Positions 8,145 through 18,899 of a stretch of DNA of 64,000 nucleotides are shown one piece after another. Origin of the DNA: Acidovorax sp. SUPP3334 (GTDB taxonomy: Bacteria; Pseudomonadota; Gammaproteobacteria; Burkholderiales; Burkholderiaceae_C). Numbering within the stretch: the first letter of the stretch is position 1; each line of letters begins with the position of its first letter. The DNA is taken from the NCBI RefSeq assembly GCF_030159055.1, contig NZ_BQXQ01000002.1, positions 62,001 to 126,000 of the forward strand, in the 5' to 3' direction. A model generated the notes under the pieces. It did not search any database, was not told where the DNA came from, and saw only the letters and a list, made by a program, of their open reading frames with translations. The position numbers were made by a program, and so were the translations under genes.

Positions 8145-8561
8145 TCACTTTCCGAAATTCTTCTGGCATTCGGGCAAATGCAAATCCTGCTCGGCGCATT
8201 CCAGCGGAACGTTCTTGAACTCCACATCCATGCCCACGCTCACTATTTGTAGGTCCTTGGGGGGGTCCACGAACCACATGATCTGGCTATTGCCGCCGTT
8301 CATATCGACCACCTCGCTTTCGCCCAGCAAGGCCCTAGGGTCCACTTGGTACAAGCGCACCATGGCGGGCATCCTGAAATCGTAATGAACGATGCGCTGA
8401 AGAATGGATGGATCATAAAACTCCAGGCGATACGCCATGCGGGGGCTGTTGTAGCTGGAACGGAAAGTGGGGGCGGACACATACCAGCCCGACAGGAGCA
8501 ACAGGTCCAGCGCCACGCACCAGACGATGCACGGAACCTTCTTGAAATCGGGCAGTTTCAT
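8145..8561 (-). CDS. Small membrane-anchored NSPR-motif protein A2 (possible immunity protein)
   Basis: Second copy of protein A, 138 residues, MKLPDFKKVPC start, one membrane helix, then a periplasmic domain with YNSPR, RLYQV, LLGESEVVD and VGMDVEFKNVPLEC. The ATG at 8561 overlaps the stop of DUF6402-like gene 2 (ATGA). Against A1 the substitutions cluster between residues 60 and 100 while the N-terminal 60 and C-terminal 35 are nearly unchanged. That region would be where partner specificity is expected if these are immunity proteins. The family assignment and role remain unproven. Confidence 0.8.
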   Translation of the reverse strand: MKLPDFKKVPCIVWCVALDLLLLSGWYVSAPTFRSSYNSPRMAYRLEFYDPSILQRIVHYDFRMPAMVRLYQVDPRALLGESEVVDMNGGNSQIMWFVDPPKDLQIVSVGMDVEFKNVPLECAEQDLHLPECQKNFGK

Positions 8562-9448
8562 GACCACTCCAGCGATATAGGAAAAGGCAGGCCAACCCGA
8601 TGCACGTCGGACAGGACAATGAAGTCGCCACCCCGTCCGTGCATGCCACGCCATCGGCGAAAGTCCTGGTTCTGGACCCAGTAGGAATGGCCCCGAGCCT
8701 TGGCCTCTGTTTCATTCGCCCACTGTTCAGAAATCGACACTCGCTCCCCCAGGTCGATGCGGCTGACGCCCCCATACCCCCAGAAGCCCAGGGGCTGCGA
8801 GAGGAAGGGCTGGTCGCCATCGTTGAAATCGTAGGAGTCTCGCAAGTAAAAGCCCAGTTCATCGATCAGGATGGCCGTCTTTCCAGCGCCTTTGGAAGTG
8901 ACGATGCCGGACACCGCCACTTTGAGTATCGCCTCCCCCATCGCGCCGTAGAAATCGTCCAGCGGATCGCTCAAACGCCCTACGCTCAAGATATTCACCT
9001 GGCAGCTTTTATCCACGGCCTTGGCCGGCTGGCCCAGCGAGCCGAACCGCCAAGACGGCTGAGGGCGCACCCTGCCCTGCTGCACCACCAGTTTCCTCAG
9101 TTGCGCCAAACCGGCCGGGCTGGCCCACTGCGCCTGCAACGTCGCCATGGCCGTACGCACCCGTGCGAAACCCAGAGCCCAGGCCATGGAGACGGTGCTT
9201 TCATCCAGTTGCACCGAATTCAACGTGGCGGTTGGATGGGGAGGATCACCCCGCTTCATCTCATAGGGCATCTCGAAAGCCGCCCCGCGAAACCACCGCT
9301 CCATCAACGCCGCCGCTACCGGCCATCCCATGCGCGAGCGCATCACGCCCGGAATATCGTCGAGCTGGAACAGCCGCACCTTGGGCGGCAGCTTTTTCTC
9401 CAGTTGCGCGCGCAACTGCTCCGGGTCCACCTTGACCATGCCGCTCAT
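8558..9448 (-). CDS. DUF6402-like protein, cassette 2
   Basis: 296 residues from ATG 9448 (MSGMVKVD; GGGAG precedes the start). The frame stays open far upstream through ppc, but the length match to copy 1 and the ribosome-binding site fix this start. About 25 residues differ from copy 1. The substitutions fall mainly in the first 170 residues; the central C-terminal part, from KVAVSGIVTSKGAGK to LGERVSISE, is identical apart from none or very few changes. That is the opposite of a hypervariable C-terminal toxin tip. No export signal. The gene lies 185 bp downstream of the ppc stop, in the same direction, with its own conserved upstream region. Confidence 0.75.
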   Translation of the reverse strand: MSGMVKVDPEQLRAQLEKKLPPKVRLFQLDDIPGVMRSRMGWPVAAALMERWFRGAAFEMPYEMKRGDPPHPTATLNSVQLDESTVSMAWALGFARVRTAMATLQAQWASPAGLAQLRKLVVQQGRVRPQPSWRFGSLGQPAKAVDKSCQVNILSVGRLSDPLDDFYGAMGEAILKVAVSGIVTSKGAGKTAILIDELGFYLRDSYDFNDGDQPFLSQPLGFWGYGGVSRIDLGERVSISEQWANETEAKARGHSYWVQNQDFRRWRGMHGRGGDFIVLSDVHRVGLPFPISLEWS

Positions 9449-9537
9449 CAACACTCCCTTGTTTGCTGTCGCTTGTTTTCGAATCACGGATTCTAGAAAA
9501 CAAAGCGGAGCAGAAACACGGAGTCGCCCATATTTTT

Positions 9538-9554
9538 GGCTACGCAACGTAACT
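9538..9554. promoter_or_regulatory. Palindrome upstream of DUF6402-like gene 2, candidate operator
   Basis: GGCTACG (9538-9544), CAA, CGTAACT (9548-9554). The inner TACG-N3-CGTA arms match the palindrome at 4623-4639, and both sites start 90 bp before their start codons. Outer arm bases have drifted. Candidate regulator-binding site for the cassettes. Confidence 0.4.
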
Positions 9555-9633
9555 ATTAAAAACGACAAGGAAGGACAGCATCCGCTGAAAACCCACCATG
9601 CCGAGCTGCGCCAGCAGGCGCGCCCCCACCGCC

Positions 9634-12501
9634 TCAGCCGGTATTGCGCAACCCCGCAGCGATGCCGTTGATGGAGATGTGAATCCCCGTCTGCACGCGC
9701 TCGTCGCCCTGCCCCGCACGCCAGCGGCGCACCAGTTCGACCTGCAAATGGTGCAGCGGGTCGATGTACGGAAACCGGTGTCGGATCGAGCGGGCCAGGG
9801 CGGTGTTGTGGGTGAGGCGGTGCTTCTCGCCCGTGATGCGGGTCAGCGCGTCGGCCGTGCGCTGCCACTCCGCCTCGATGGCGCTGAAAACCCTCTTGCG
9901 CAATCGCGTGTCGGCGACCAGTTCGCTGTAGCGCGAGGCCAGGGCCAGGTCGCTCTTGGCCAGCACCATGTCCATGTTGGACAGCAGCGTGCCGAAGAAC
10001 GGCCACTGGCGGTACATCTTCTGCAGCAGCGCCATCTGCGCCTTGGGATCCTGGCCGGGCTGCTTGACGAAGGCTTCCACCGCGGCGCCGAAGCCGTACC
10101 AGCCCGGCAGCGTGAGCCGGCACTGGCCCCAGCTGAAGCCCCAGGGAATGGCGCGCAGGTCTTCGATGCGCTGGCTGGGCTTGCGCGAGGCGGGCCGCGA
10201 GCCGATGTTCAGCTCGGCGATCTCGCGGATGGGCGTGGAATTGAAGAAGTAATCGGTGAACCCCGGGGTGTCGTACACCAGCGCGCGGTAGGCGCCCATG
10301 CTGGCCACCGACAGCTGCGCCGCCGCTTCCAGAAAGTCCTTGGTGGCGGGCTTGGTGGGCTGCAGCAGCGTGGCCTCCAGCGTGGCGGCGACCAGCGTTT
10401 CCAGGTTGCGCCGGCCGATTTCGGGGTTGGCGTATTTGGAGGCGATGACCTCGCCCTGCTCGGTCAGGCGGATCTGCCCGCGCACGGTGCCGGGCGGCTG
10501 CGCCAGGATGGCCTGGTAGCTCGGCCCGCCGCCGCGGCCCACGGTGCCGCCGCGGCCGTGGAACATGCGCAGCTGGATGCGGTGGCTGGCGGCCAGCTCG
10601 TCGAACAGCGCCACCAGAGCGATCTCGGCGCGGTACAGCTCCCAGCTGCTGGTGAAGATGCCGCCGTCCTTGTTGCTGTCGCTGTAGCCCAGCATGATGT
10701 CCTGCTCGGCGCCGCTGGCCTGCACCATGGCGGCGAAACCGGGCACGGCGTACAGCTCGCGCATGATGGGCGCGGCGTTTCGCAGGTCTTCGATGGTCTC
10801 GAACAGCGGCACGACGATGAGGTCGGTGGTGGCGGGCCTGGCGCCGCTGCCCGGTGCGGCGGACTCGGCATCGAGCGTGCCGTGCATCAGGCCCACTTCC
10901 TTTTGCAGCAGCAGCACTTCGAGCAGGTCGCTCACCGTTTCGGTGTGGCTGATGATGTAGTGGCGGATGGCCTGCGGGCCGAAGCGCTCGCGCATCTGCC
11001 GCGCCGTCTCGAAGATGGCGATCTCGCCCGTGGTGTGCTCGGAATACGTGGCGCCCACCACGCGCAGCGGCCGGGCATCGGCCAGCAGGCGCAGCAGCAG
11101 CGCGCGGCGGTCGGCCTCGGGCAGGGCCGCGTAGTCGGGCTCCACGCGCGCGGTGGCCAGCAGCTCGGCCACCACCTTTTCGTGCTGGTCGGAGCTTTGG
11201 CGCAGGTCCACGGTGGCCAGGTGAAAGCCGAACACCTCCACCGCGCGCACCAGCGGGTGCAGGCGCTCGGCGGCCAGCGCCGCGCCGCGGTGCGAGCGCA
11301 GCGAGGCCTCGATCACGCGCAGATCGGCCAGAAAAGCCTCGGCATCGGGATAGGGGTTTTGCGGCGCGACGGCATGGCGCGCGGCCTCGCCGCCGGTCAG
11401 GTTGCGCAGCGTGGCGGCCAGCCGGGCATAGATGCCGGTGAGCGCGCGGCGGTACGGTTCGTCCTGCCGGTGTTCGCTGTGGTCGGGCGAGCGCTCGGCC
11501 AGGGCCTGCATGTCGGGCGAAACCTGCACCAGGCGGGCCGACAGCGACAGTTCGCCGCCCAGAAAATGCACCTCGGTCAGGTAGTGGCGCAGCGCCACTT
11601 CGGCCTGCCGGCCCAGCGCCAGCGAGAGCGTGGCCGCGCTCACGTTGGGGTTGCCGTCGCGGTCGCCGCCGATCCACTGGCCCATGCGCAGGAAGCTCGC
11701 CACGGGCTGGTTGCCCAGCTCGCGCTCCAGATCGGCGTAGATCTTGGGGATCTCGCGCAGGAAGGTCGATTCGTAGTACGACAGCGCGTTCTCGATCTCG
11801 TCGGCCACGGTGAGCTTGGTGTAGCGCAGCAGCCGCGTCTGCCACAGCTGGGCCACGCGGGCACGCAGCCGCGCCTCGTTGGCGGCCAACTCGCGCGGGG
11901 TGAGCGCGTCCTTGGCGCTGTTGTACAGCTGGGCGCGCACCTGGATGTCGCCGCGCTCGGCCAGCAACTGGGCGATGTCGCGCTCGGCGTCCAGGATGCT
12001 CTTGCGCTGCACTTCGGTCGGGTGGGCGGTGAGCACCGGGGCCACATAGCTCTTGGCCAGCGTCTGCGAGATGGTGCGCGGCGCGATGCCCGCCCAGCGC
12101 AGCCGGGCCAGGGCCACCTCGATGCTGCCCTCCTGCGCGCTGCCGGCGCGCTCGTGCACGGTGCGGCGGCGGATGTGGTGGCGGTCCTCGGCCAGGTTGG
12201 CCAGGTGGCTGAAATAGGTGAAGGCACGGATCACGCTGACCGTCTGGTCGCCCGACAGGCCCTTGAGCAGCTTCTTGAGCGCCTTGTCCGCCTCCTGATC
12301 GGCGTCGCGGCGAAAGGCCACCGACAGCTTGCGCACCTGCTCGACCAGGTCATAGGCGGCGACCCCTTCCTGCTCGCGGATCACGTCGCCCAGAATGCGG
12401 CCCAGCAGGCGGATGTCCTGGATCAGCGGCAGGTCCTTGTCGGTCCTGCGGGGCGCGGCCGGTGCGGGCGCGGCGTCGGTTTTGCGGGGGGTCGCGTTCA
12501 T
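9634..12501 (-). CDS. ppc: Phosphoenolpyruvate carboxylase
   Basis: Catalyses PEP + bicarbonate to oxaloacetate + phosphate, the main anaplerotic step into the TCA cycle; cytosolic homotetramer in characterised members. 955 residues, normal for the bacterial enzyme with an extra Ala/Pro-rich N-terminus of about 20 residues. Diagnostic motifs are present: [12 protein letters not shown] with the catalytic His about residue 160, [10 protein letters not shown], the [14 protein letters not shown] loop, and [13 protein letters not shown]. The C-terminus ends RNTG, matching the conserved terminal NTG involved in aspartate inhibition in the E. coli enzyme. Divergent from hemC, with 141 bp between them. 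Start ATG 12501 is the only sensible one. Confidence 0.97.
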   Translation of the reverse strand: MNATPRKTDAAPAPAAPRRTDKDLPLIQDIRLLGRILGDVIREQEGVAAYDLVEQVRKLSVAFRRDADQEADKALKKLLKGLSGDQTVSVIRAFTYFSHLANLAEDRHHIRRRTVHERAGSAQEGSIEVALARLRWAGIAPRTISQTLAKSYVAPVLTAHPTEVQRKSILDAERDIAQLLAERGDIQVRAQLYNSAKDALTPRELAANEARLRARVAQLWQTRLLRYTKLTVADEIENALSYYESTFLREIPKIYADLERELGNQPVASFLRMGQWIGGDRDGNPNVSAATLSLALGRQAEVALRHYLTEVHFLGGELSLSARLVQVSPDMQALAERSPDHSEHRQDEPYRRALTGIYARLAATLRNLTGGEAARHAVAPQNPYPDAEAFLADLRVIEASLRSHRGAALAAERLHPLVRAVEVFGFHLATVDLRQSSDQHEKVVAELLATARVEPDYAALPEADRRALLLRLLADARPLRVVGATYSEHTTGEIAIFETARQMRERFGPQAIRHYIISHTETVSDLLEVLLLQKEVGLMHGTLDAESAAPGSGARPATTDLIVVPLFETIEDLRNAAPIMRELYAVPGFAAMVQASGAEQDIMLGYSDSNKDGGIFTSSWELYRAEIALVALFDELAASHRIQLRMFHGRGGTVGRGGGPSYQAILAQPPGTVRGQIRLTEQGEVIASKYANPEIGRRNLETLVAATLEATLLQPTKPATKDFLEAAAQLSVASMGAYRALVYDTPGFTDYFFNSTPIREIAELNIGSRPASRKPSQRIEDLRAIPWGFSWGQCRLTLPGWYGFGAAVEAFVKQPGQDPKAQMALLQKMYRQWPFFGTLLSNMDMVLAKSDLALASRYSELVADTRLRKRVFSAIEAEWQRTADALTRITGEKHRLTHNTALARSIRHRFPYIDPLHHLQVELVRRWRAGQGDERVQTGIHISINGIAAGLRNTG

Positions 12502-12642
12502 GCGGAAAGGGTCTCCTGCGCGCTCGGCGCATCATGGACAGAGGGCGGCTGCTGCAGCGGCCCATGCTAGCATCCCCGCTGCCCGCGCCGCACGGCGCCC
12601 GGCCTCGCGCGCACCCTCGCGCCAGGCCCTCCCGACACCGCG

Positions 12643-13581
12643 ATGAATCTCTCTCCACACCCCTCCTTTTCCCCCCTCGTGATCGCCACCCGCGAAAGCC
12701 GCCTGGCCCTGTGGCAGGCCGAACATGTCCGCGCCCTGCTGCAGGCCCGGGGGCATGCGGTGGAGCTGCTGGGCATGACCACCAGGGGCGACCAGATCCT
12801 GGACCGCACGCTCAGCAAGGTGGGCGGCAAGGGCCTGTTCGTGAAGGAGCTGGAAGTGGCGCTGGAAGAAGACCGCGCCCAGATCGCCGTGCACTCGCTG
12901 AAAGACGTCCCGATGGAGCTGCCCCAGGGCTTTCACCTCGCGGCGGTGATGGAACGCGAAGACCCGCGCGATGCCTTCGTGTCCAACCACCACGCACGCC
13001 TGGCCGACCTGCCCCAGGGCGCGGTGGTGGGCACCTCCAGCCTGCGCCGCCAGGTGCTGCTGCAGGCCCTGCGGCCCGACCTGAAGATCGAGCCGCTGCG
13101 CGGCAACCTGGACACCCGCCTGCGCAAGCTCGACGAAGGGCTGTACGACGCCATCGTGCTCGCCGCCGCGGGCCTCAAGCGCCTGGGCCTGCACGACCGC
13201 ATCCGCACGACCTTCGAGCCGTCCGAGATGCTGCCCGCCGCAGGCCAGGGCGCGCTCGGCCTGGAGGTGCGCAGCCACCGGCAGGACGTGATCGCCGCGC
13301 TGGAGCCGCTGGCCCATTGGCCCAGCTGGCTGGGCGTGACGGCCGAGCGCGCCGTGAGCCGCGCGATGGGCGGCAGCTGCTCCATGCCGCTGGCCGCGTA
13401 CTCCCACTGGAAGGCGGACGGCACGCTGCAGCTCGACGCCGCGTGGGGCGACCCGCAAGGCGTGCTGCCGCTGGTGCGCGCCAGCGTGTCGGGCGCCGTG
13501 CAGACCCTGGCGCAGGCCGATGCCCTGGGCAGCGACGCCGCAGCGCAGTTGTGCGCACGCGGCGCGCAGCCCGCTGGCTGA
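12643..13581 (+). CDS. hemC: Porphobilinogen deaminase (hydroxymethylbilane synthase)
   Basis: Condenses four porphobilinogen molecules to hydroxymethylbilane in haem synthesis. 312 residues, standard length. Visible landmarks: [14 protein letters not shown] near the N-terminus, [27 protein letters not shown] (substrate-side Asp region), GTSSLRRQ, and [11 protein letters not shown] with the dipyrromethane-cofactor Cys at about residue 246. First gene of a four-gene run hemC-hemD-hemX-hemY. hemD begins about 45 bp downstream. No strong Shine-Dalgarno precedes the ATG. Confidence 0.97.
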   Translation: MNLSPHPSFSPLVIATRESRLALWQAEHVRALLQARGHAVELLGMTTRGDQILDRTLSKVGGKGLFVKELEVALEEDRAQIAVHSLKDVPMELPQGFHLAAVMEREDPRDAFVSNHHARLADLPQGAVVGTSSLRRQVLLQALRPDLKIEPLRGNLDTRLRKLDEGLYDAIVLAAAGLKRLGLHDRIRTTFEPSEMLPAAGQGALGLEVRSHRQDVIAALEPLAHWPSWLGVTAERAVSRAMGGSCSMPLAAYSHWKADGTLQLDAAWGDPQGVLPLVRASVSGAVQTLAQADALGSDAAAQLCARGAQPAG

Positions 13582-13625
13582 AACCCTCTGCCGTCACTTC
13601 CCTCCTTCCACTCAGATTCCGTCCA

Positions 13626-14471
13626 TTGAGCCTTTCGCACCACACGTCCCCTGCCCGCCGCGCCATCGTCACCCGTCCCGAGCGCGATGCCGCGAAGTGG
13701 GTCGTCGGCCTGCATGCCCGTGGCATCGAGGCGGTGGCGCTGCCGCTGATCGCCATTGCCGGCTGCAGCGATCCCGAAGCGGTCGCGGCGCTGCGCCAGG
13801 CGCGCGAGGGCTGGGACACCTACCGTGCGGTGATGTTCGTGAGCGCCAACGCCGTGCGCTACTTCTTTGAGTCAAATCGGCCTCCAGCGCAATTGGCACT
13901 AGGGGGTATTGCTACAAAAACAAGAGCATGGTCACCCGGCCCCGGGACCGCCCAGGCATTGCGCGAGTGCGGGCTGCCCGCGGACAGGATCGATCAGCCC
14001 GCAGCCACGGCGGGGCAGTTCGATTCCGAATCGCTCTGGGAACAGGTGCAGCCGCAGGTGCGGCCCGGTGACCGAATCCTGATCGTGCGCGGCAGCCAGG
14101 GCGATGCGGACGGCCCCGGCGACACCGCCCAGGGCGGCACGGGGCGCGAATGGCTGGCGCAGCAGATCGCCGCCGCCGGGGGGCAGGTGGAGTTCGTGGC
14201 GGCATATGAACGCTGCGCACCGCAGCTCACCCCGGAGCAGCAGGCCCTGGCCACCGGGGCCGCCACCGATGGCTCGCTCTGGCTGTTCAGCAGTTCCGAA
14301 GCGGTGGCCCATCTCGCCGCGGCGCTGCCCGGCCAGGACTGGCGCGATGCCCGCGCGCTGGTCACCCACCCGCGCATCGCGCAGGCCGCCGACGCCGCAG
14401 GCTTCGGGGCCGTGCGGCAGTGCCGGCCCGCCTTCGACGACGTGGTCGCCTCGATAGAATCGCACCCATGA
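13626..14471 (+). CDS. hemD: Uroporphyrinogen-III synthase with a repeat-derived insert; TTG start
   Basis: Cyclises hydroxymethylbilane to uroporphyrinogen III. The frame has no ATG near the expected N-terminus; TTG at 13626 gives 281 residues and places AIVTRP at residue 18, as family members need. Landmarks: FVSANAVRYFF, then WSPGPGTAQALRECGL, ILIVRGSQG, YERCAP, LWLFSSSEAV. Between FF and WSPGPGTA lie about 17 residues (SNRPPAQLALGGIATKT) encoded by a copy of the dispersed hairpin repeat described at 13879-13920; the insert keeps the frame and falls in a hinge loop. Overlaps hemX by four bases (ATGA), so the two are coupled. Confidence 0.9.
   Translation: MSLSHHTSPARRAIVTRPERDAAKWVVGLHARGIEAVALPLIAIAGCSDPEAVAALRQAREGWDTYRAVMFVSANAVRYFFESNRPPAQLALGGIATKTRAWSPGPGTAQALRECGLPADRIDQPAATAGQFDSESLWEQVQPQVRPGDRILIVRGSQGDADGPGDTAQGGTGREWLAQQIAAAGGQVEFVAAYERCAPQLTPEQQALATGAATDGSLWLFSSSEAVAHLAAALPGQDWRDARALVTHPRIAQAADAAGFGAVRQCRPAFDDVVASIESHP
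13879..13920 (+). repeat. Dispersed repeat copy R1 inside hemD
   Basis: Shares GGCCTCCAGCGCAAT and, 13 nt later, TATTGCTACA with the intergenic copy at 31950-32000, with identical spacing. It also aligns without gaps to the copy at 42857-42905 (CCAGCGCA, CACTAGGG and GCTA at the same distances). Unlike the others it no longer has the full second hairpin arm. It is translated as part of HemD. Confidence 0.75.
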
Positions 14472-15565
14472 GTTTCGAGCCCGCTTCCGCCCCCGCCGCC
14501 CCACCGCATGCCGCCCCTGCCTCTGCGGCCGCCGTGCCCGCGAGAAGCGGGGCCGGCACCCGCTACGCGCTCTGGGCGCTGGGCCTGGTCGCCGCGGCCG
14601 GCCTGCTGGGCAGTGCCCTGCTGTGGCAGCGGCTCAACAGCATTCAAGAGCAACTGGCCCGGCAGACGGCCGACTCCGGCGCCCAGTCCATCGAAGCCCG
14701 CACGCTGGCTCACCAGGCGCTCGATGTGTCGCGCGAAACCTCGGCCCGCCTGACGGTGAACGAGACCCGCGTGAGCGAAGTCGCCCTGCAACGCGCCCAG
14801 CTCGAAGAACTGATGCAAAGCCTGTCGCGCTCGCGCGACGAGAACCTGGTGGTGGACATCGAATCCGGCATTCGCCTCGCGCAGCAGCAGGCCCAGCTCA
14901 CCGGCAGCCTGGAGCCGCTGGTGGCGGCCCTGAAGAGCGCCAACCAGCGCATCGAACGCGCCGCCCAGCCGCGCCTTGCACCCCTGTCGCGCGCCATCGG
15001 CCGCGACCTGGAGCGCATCGGCGCCGCCCAGGTGACCGACACCGCCGGCCTGCTCGCGCGGCTCGACGATCTGGTGCGGCAGGTGGACGAGCTGCCCCTG
15101 CAGAACGCGGTGGCACAGGCCGCCGCGACGCGCCGCATGAATTCCCAGGTGCCCGCCGGTGACAGCACCTCGCCGCCCGCAGCGCCCAGCCCCTGGTGGC
15201 AATCCGCTTTGCAGCGCGCCTGGGAAGTGGTGCGCGACGAGGCCCGCGGCCTGCTGCGCGTGAGCCGCATCGACCGGCCCGAGGCGATTTTGGTATCCCC
15301 CGACCAGGCGTTCTTCCTGCGCGAGAACCTGAAGCTCAAGCTCATGAACGCCCGCCTGGGCGTGCTGGCCCGCCAGCTCGACTCGGCCCGCGCCGACCTG
15401 GCCGCCGCGAGCGCAGCGCTCAACCGCTACTTCGACCCGGCGTCGCGCCGCACGCAGATGGCCGCCACGGTGCTGCAGCAGGCGCAGTCGCACATCCGCA
15501 CGGCCGAACTCCCGCCGCTCGACGAAACCCTGTCCGCCCTGGCCACGGCCGCGGCGGGCCGCTGA
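14468..15565 (+). CDS. hemX: HemX-like membrane protein (annotated uroporphyrinogen-III C-methyltransferase)
   Basis: 365 residues. A short Ala/Pro-rich N-terminus precedes one membrane segment (YALWALGLVAAAGLLGSALLW, given here as about residues 36-56), then a long, mostly helical domain (heptad-like Leu/Ala/Gln patterns, e.g. LARQLDSARADLAAASAALN). This is the HemX family of proteobacterial hem operons. The methyltransferase name is historical: no SAM-binding motif is visible. The role is probably structural or accessory in tetrapyrrole synthesis at the membrane. ATGA overlap with hemD and a 20-bp gap to hemY show operon membership. Confidence 0.9.
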   Translation: MSFEPASAPAAPPHAAPASAAAVPARSGAGTRYALWALGLVAAAGLLGSALLWQRLNSIQEQLARQTADSGAQSIEARTLAHQALDVSRETSARLTVNETRVSEVALQRAQLEELMQSLSRSRDENLVVDIESGIRLAQQQAQLTGSLEPLVAALKSANQRIERAAQPRLAPLSRAIGRDLERIGAAQVTDTAGLLARLDDLVRQVDELPLQNAVAQAAATRRMNSQVPAGDSTSPPAAPSPWWQSALQRAWEVVRDEARGLLRVSRIDRPEAILVSPDQAFFLRENLKLKLMNARLGVLARQLDSARADLAAASAALNRYFDPASRRTQMAATVLQQAQSHIRTAELPPLDETLSALATAAAGR

Positions 15566-15585
15566 GCCACCAGAGGACCGCACCC

Positions 15586-16863
15586 ATGCGCGCAGCTCTC
15601 TGGTTTCTGGCACTTTTTGGCGTGGCCGTCGCGGCCGCGCTGTTCGCGGGCAACAACCAGGGCACGGTGACCCTGTTCTGGCCGCCCTACCGCGTCGATC
15701 TGTCGCTCAACCTCGTCTTGCTGCTGCTCTTCGGCGGTTTCGCCACGCTGTACGCCGCGCTGCGGGCCCTGGCCGCACTGCTGGAGCTGCCCCGCCAGGC
15801 CCGGCGCTGGCGCGCGCAGCAAAAGGAACGCTCCATGCACGCGGCGCTGCTCGATGCGCTGTCGCAACTGCTGGCCGGGCGCTTCATCCGCTCGCGCAAG
15901 GCCGCCACCGCCGCCCTCGCGCAGGAGCAGGCGCTGGAAGCCTCGGGCGAGGCCGTTCCCCACGGCCGCCAGCTGCGCACGCTGGCCCATCTGGTGGCCG
16001 CCGAAAGCTCGCATGCGCTGCAGGACCGGGCCACGCGCGAGGCGCATCTGCAAAACGCGCTCAACAACATTCCCGACCGCGCCCCGGTCACCGAACTGGA
16101 ACTGCGCGAAGGCGCCCACCTGCGCGCCGCGCGCTGGTCGCTGGACGAGCGCGACGCCAATGCCGCACTCGAACGCCTGGCGGCCCTGCCCCAGGGCGCG
16201 GCCCGGCGCACGCTGGCCCTGCGCGCGCGCCTGAAAGCCACGCGCCTGGCACACCAGACGCAGGAAGCCCTGGAAACCGCTCGCCTGCTGGGCAAGCACC
16301 GGGCGTTCTCGCCCAGCGCGGCGCAGAGCATCGTGCGTGGCCTGGCCATGGAGCTGCTGAACGGCGCACACGACCCCGCCCAGTTGCAGCAGGTGTGGAT
16401 GTCGCTGGAGCCCGCCGAGCGCGCCATGCCCGAGCTGGCCATCCACGCTGCGCAACGCCTGAGCACCCTGGGCGGCGACGCGGCGCAGGTCCGCCAGTGG
16501 TTGCTGCCCGTGTGGGAGCGCATGGTGGAACTGCCCCACGCCATTACCGACCACCAGGCGCTCAAGCTGGTGCGCGCGCTGGAAAACAACCTGGACGCGC
16601 TCGACACCGCCTGGCTGGCCCGCATCGAATCGGCCCAGCAGGCCAACCCGCGCGATGCGCGCCTGCAGTATCTGGCCGCCATGGCCTGCCTGCGGCGCCA
16701 ACTTTGGGGCAAGGCGCAGCAAATGTTCACGCAGGCCACGGTCCAACTGGGCGATGCCAGCCTGCGCTGCAGCGCTTGGCGCCACCTGGCCGAAATGGCC
16801 GAGCGGCGGGGCGATATCGAAGCCGCCGCCGCTGCCTGGAAGAACGCCGCGCTGGCGTCCTGA
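15586..16863 (+). CDS. hemY: HemY-like tetratricopeptide membrane protein
   Basis: 425 residues. Two N-terminal hydrophobic segments (about residues 2-22 and 39-60), with FAGNNQGTVTLFWPPYRVDLS between them, are the hallmark of proteobacterial HemY N-terminal domains. They are followed by a TPR-like helical domain to the end (AERRGDIEAAAAAWKNAAL). It is unrelated to Bacillus HemY protoporphyrinogen oxidase. Last gene of the hem run; it ends 55 bp before the convergent ABC-F gene. Exact biochemical role unknown; assigned by architecture and context. Confidence 0.9.
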   Translation: MRAALWFLALFGVAVAAALFAGNNQGTVTLFWPPYRVDLSLNLVLLLLFGGFATLYAALRALAALLELPRQARRWRAQQKERSMHAALLDALSQLLAGRFIRSRKAATAALAQEQALEASGEAVPHGRQLRTLAHLVAAESSHALQDRATREAHLQNALNNIPDRAPVTELELREGAHLRAARWSLDERDANAALERLAALPQGAARRTLALRARLKATRLAHQTQEALETARLLGKHRAFSPSAAQSIVRGLAMELLNGAHDPAQLQQVWMSLEPAERAMPELAIHAAQRLSTLGGDAAQVRQWLLPVWERMVELPHAITDHQALKLVRALENNLDALDTAWLARIESAQQANPRDARLQYLAAMACLRRQLWGKAQQMFTQATVQLGDASLRCSAWRHLAEMAERRGDIEAAAAAWKNAALAS

Positions 16864-16917
16864 CGGCGCACCTGCCGCACGCCGCTCTCGCGCCGCGCCG
16901 GCATGCCGGCCGAGGGC

Positions 16918-18678
<1,761 letters not shown>

Positions 18679-18899
18679 GGTGAAGCTCCAAGCCATCGGG
18701 TCGGCCGCTTCCCGCACAAGGGCGAAGCGGAACGGACGGAAGGGGGGCTTACAGGCGCATGGGTGAAGAACCTCGGTGGGCGGGGGTCGAAACGATCGAA
18801 GGGCCGCACTATAAAGCGGGCCGGGCGCCGATGAAAATTCACTCATATGAAATTAATTACGGATAGTACAATTTTAAAAATCATACGATGGAGACCGCC

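Noticed and set aside
9449-11845. Upstream extension of the DUF6402-like gene 2 frame through ppc, giving over 1000 codons
   Set aside because: Low-complexity Arg/Ala/Gly-rich sequence overlapping ppc; the start at 9448 is fixed by the ribosome-binding site and the equal length of copy 1.
12462-13625. Upstream extension of the hemD frame opposite and over hemC
   Set aside because: Overlaps the certain hemC gene in another frame; only the part from TTG 13626 resembles HemD.
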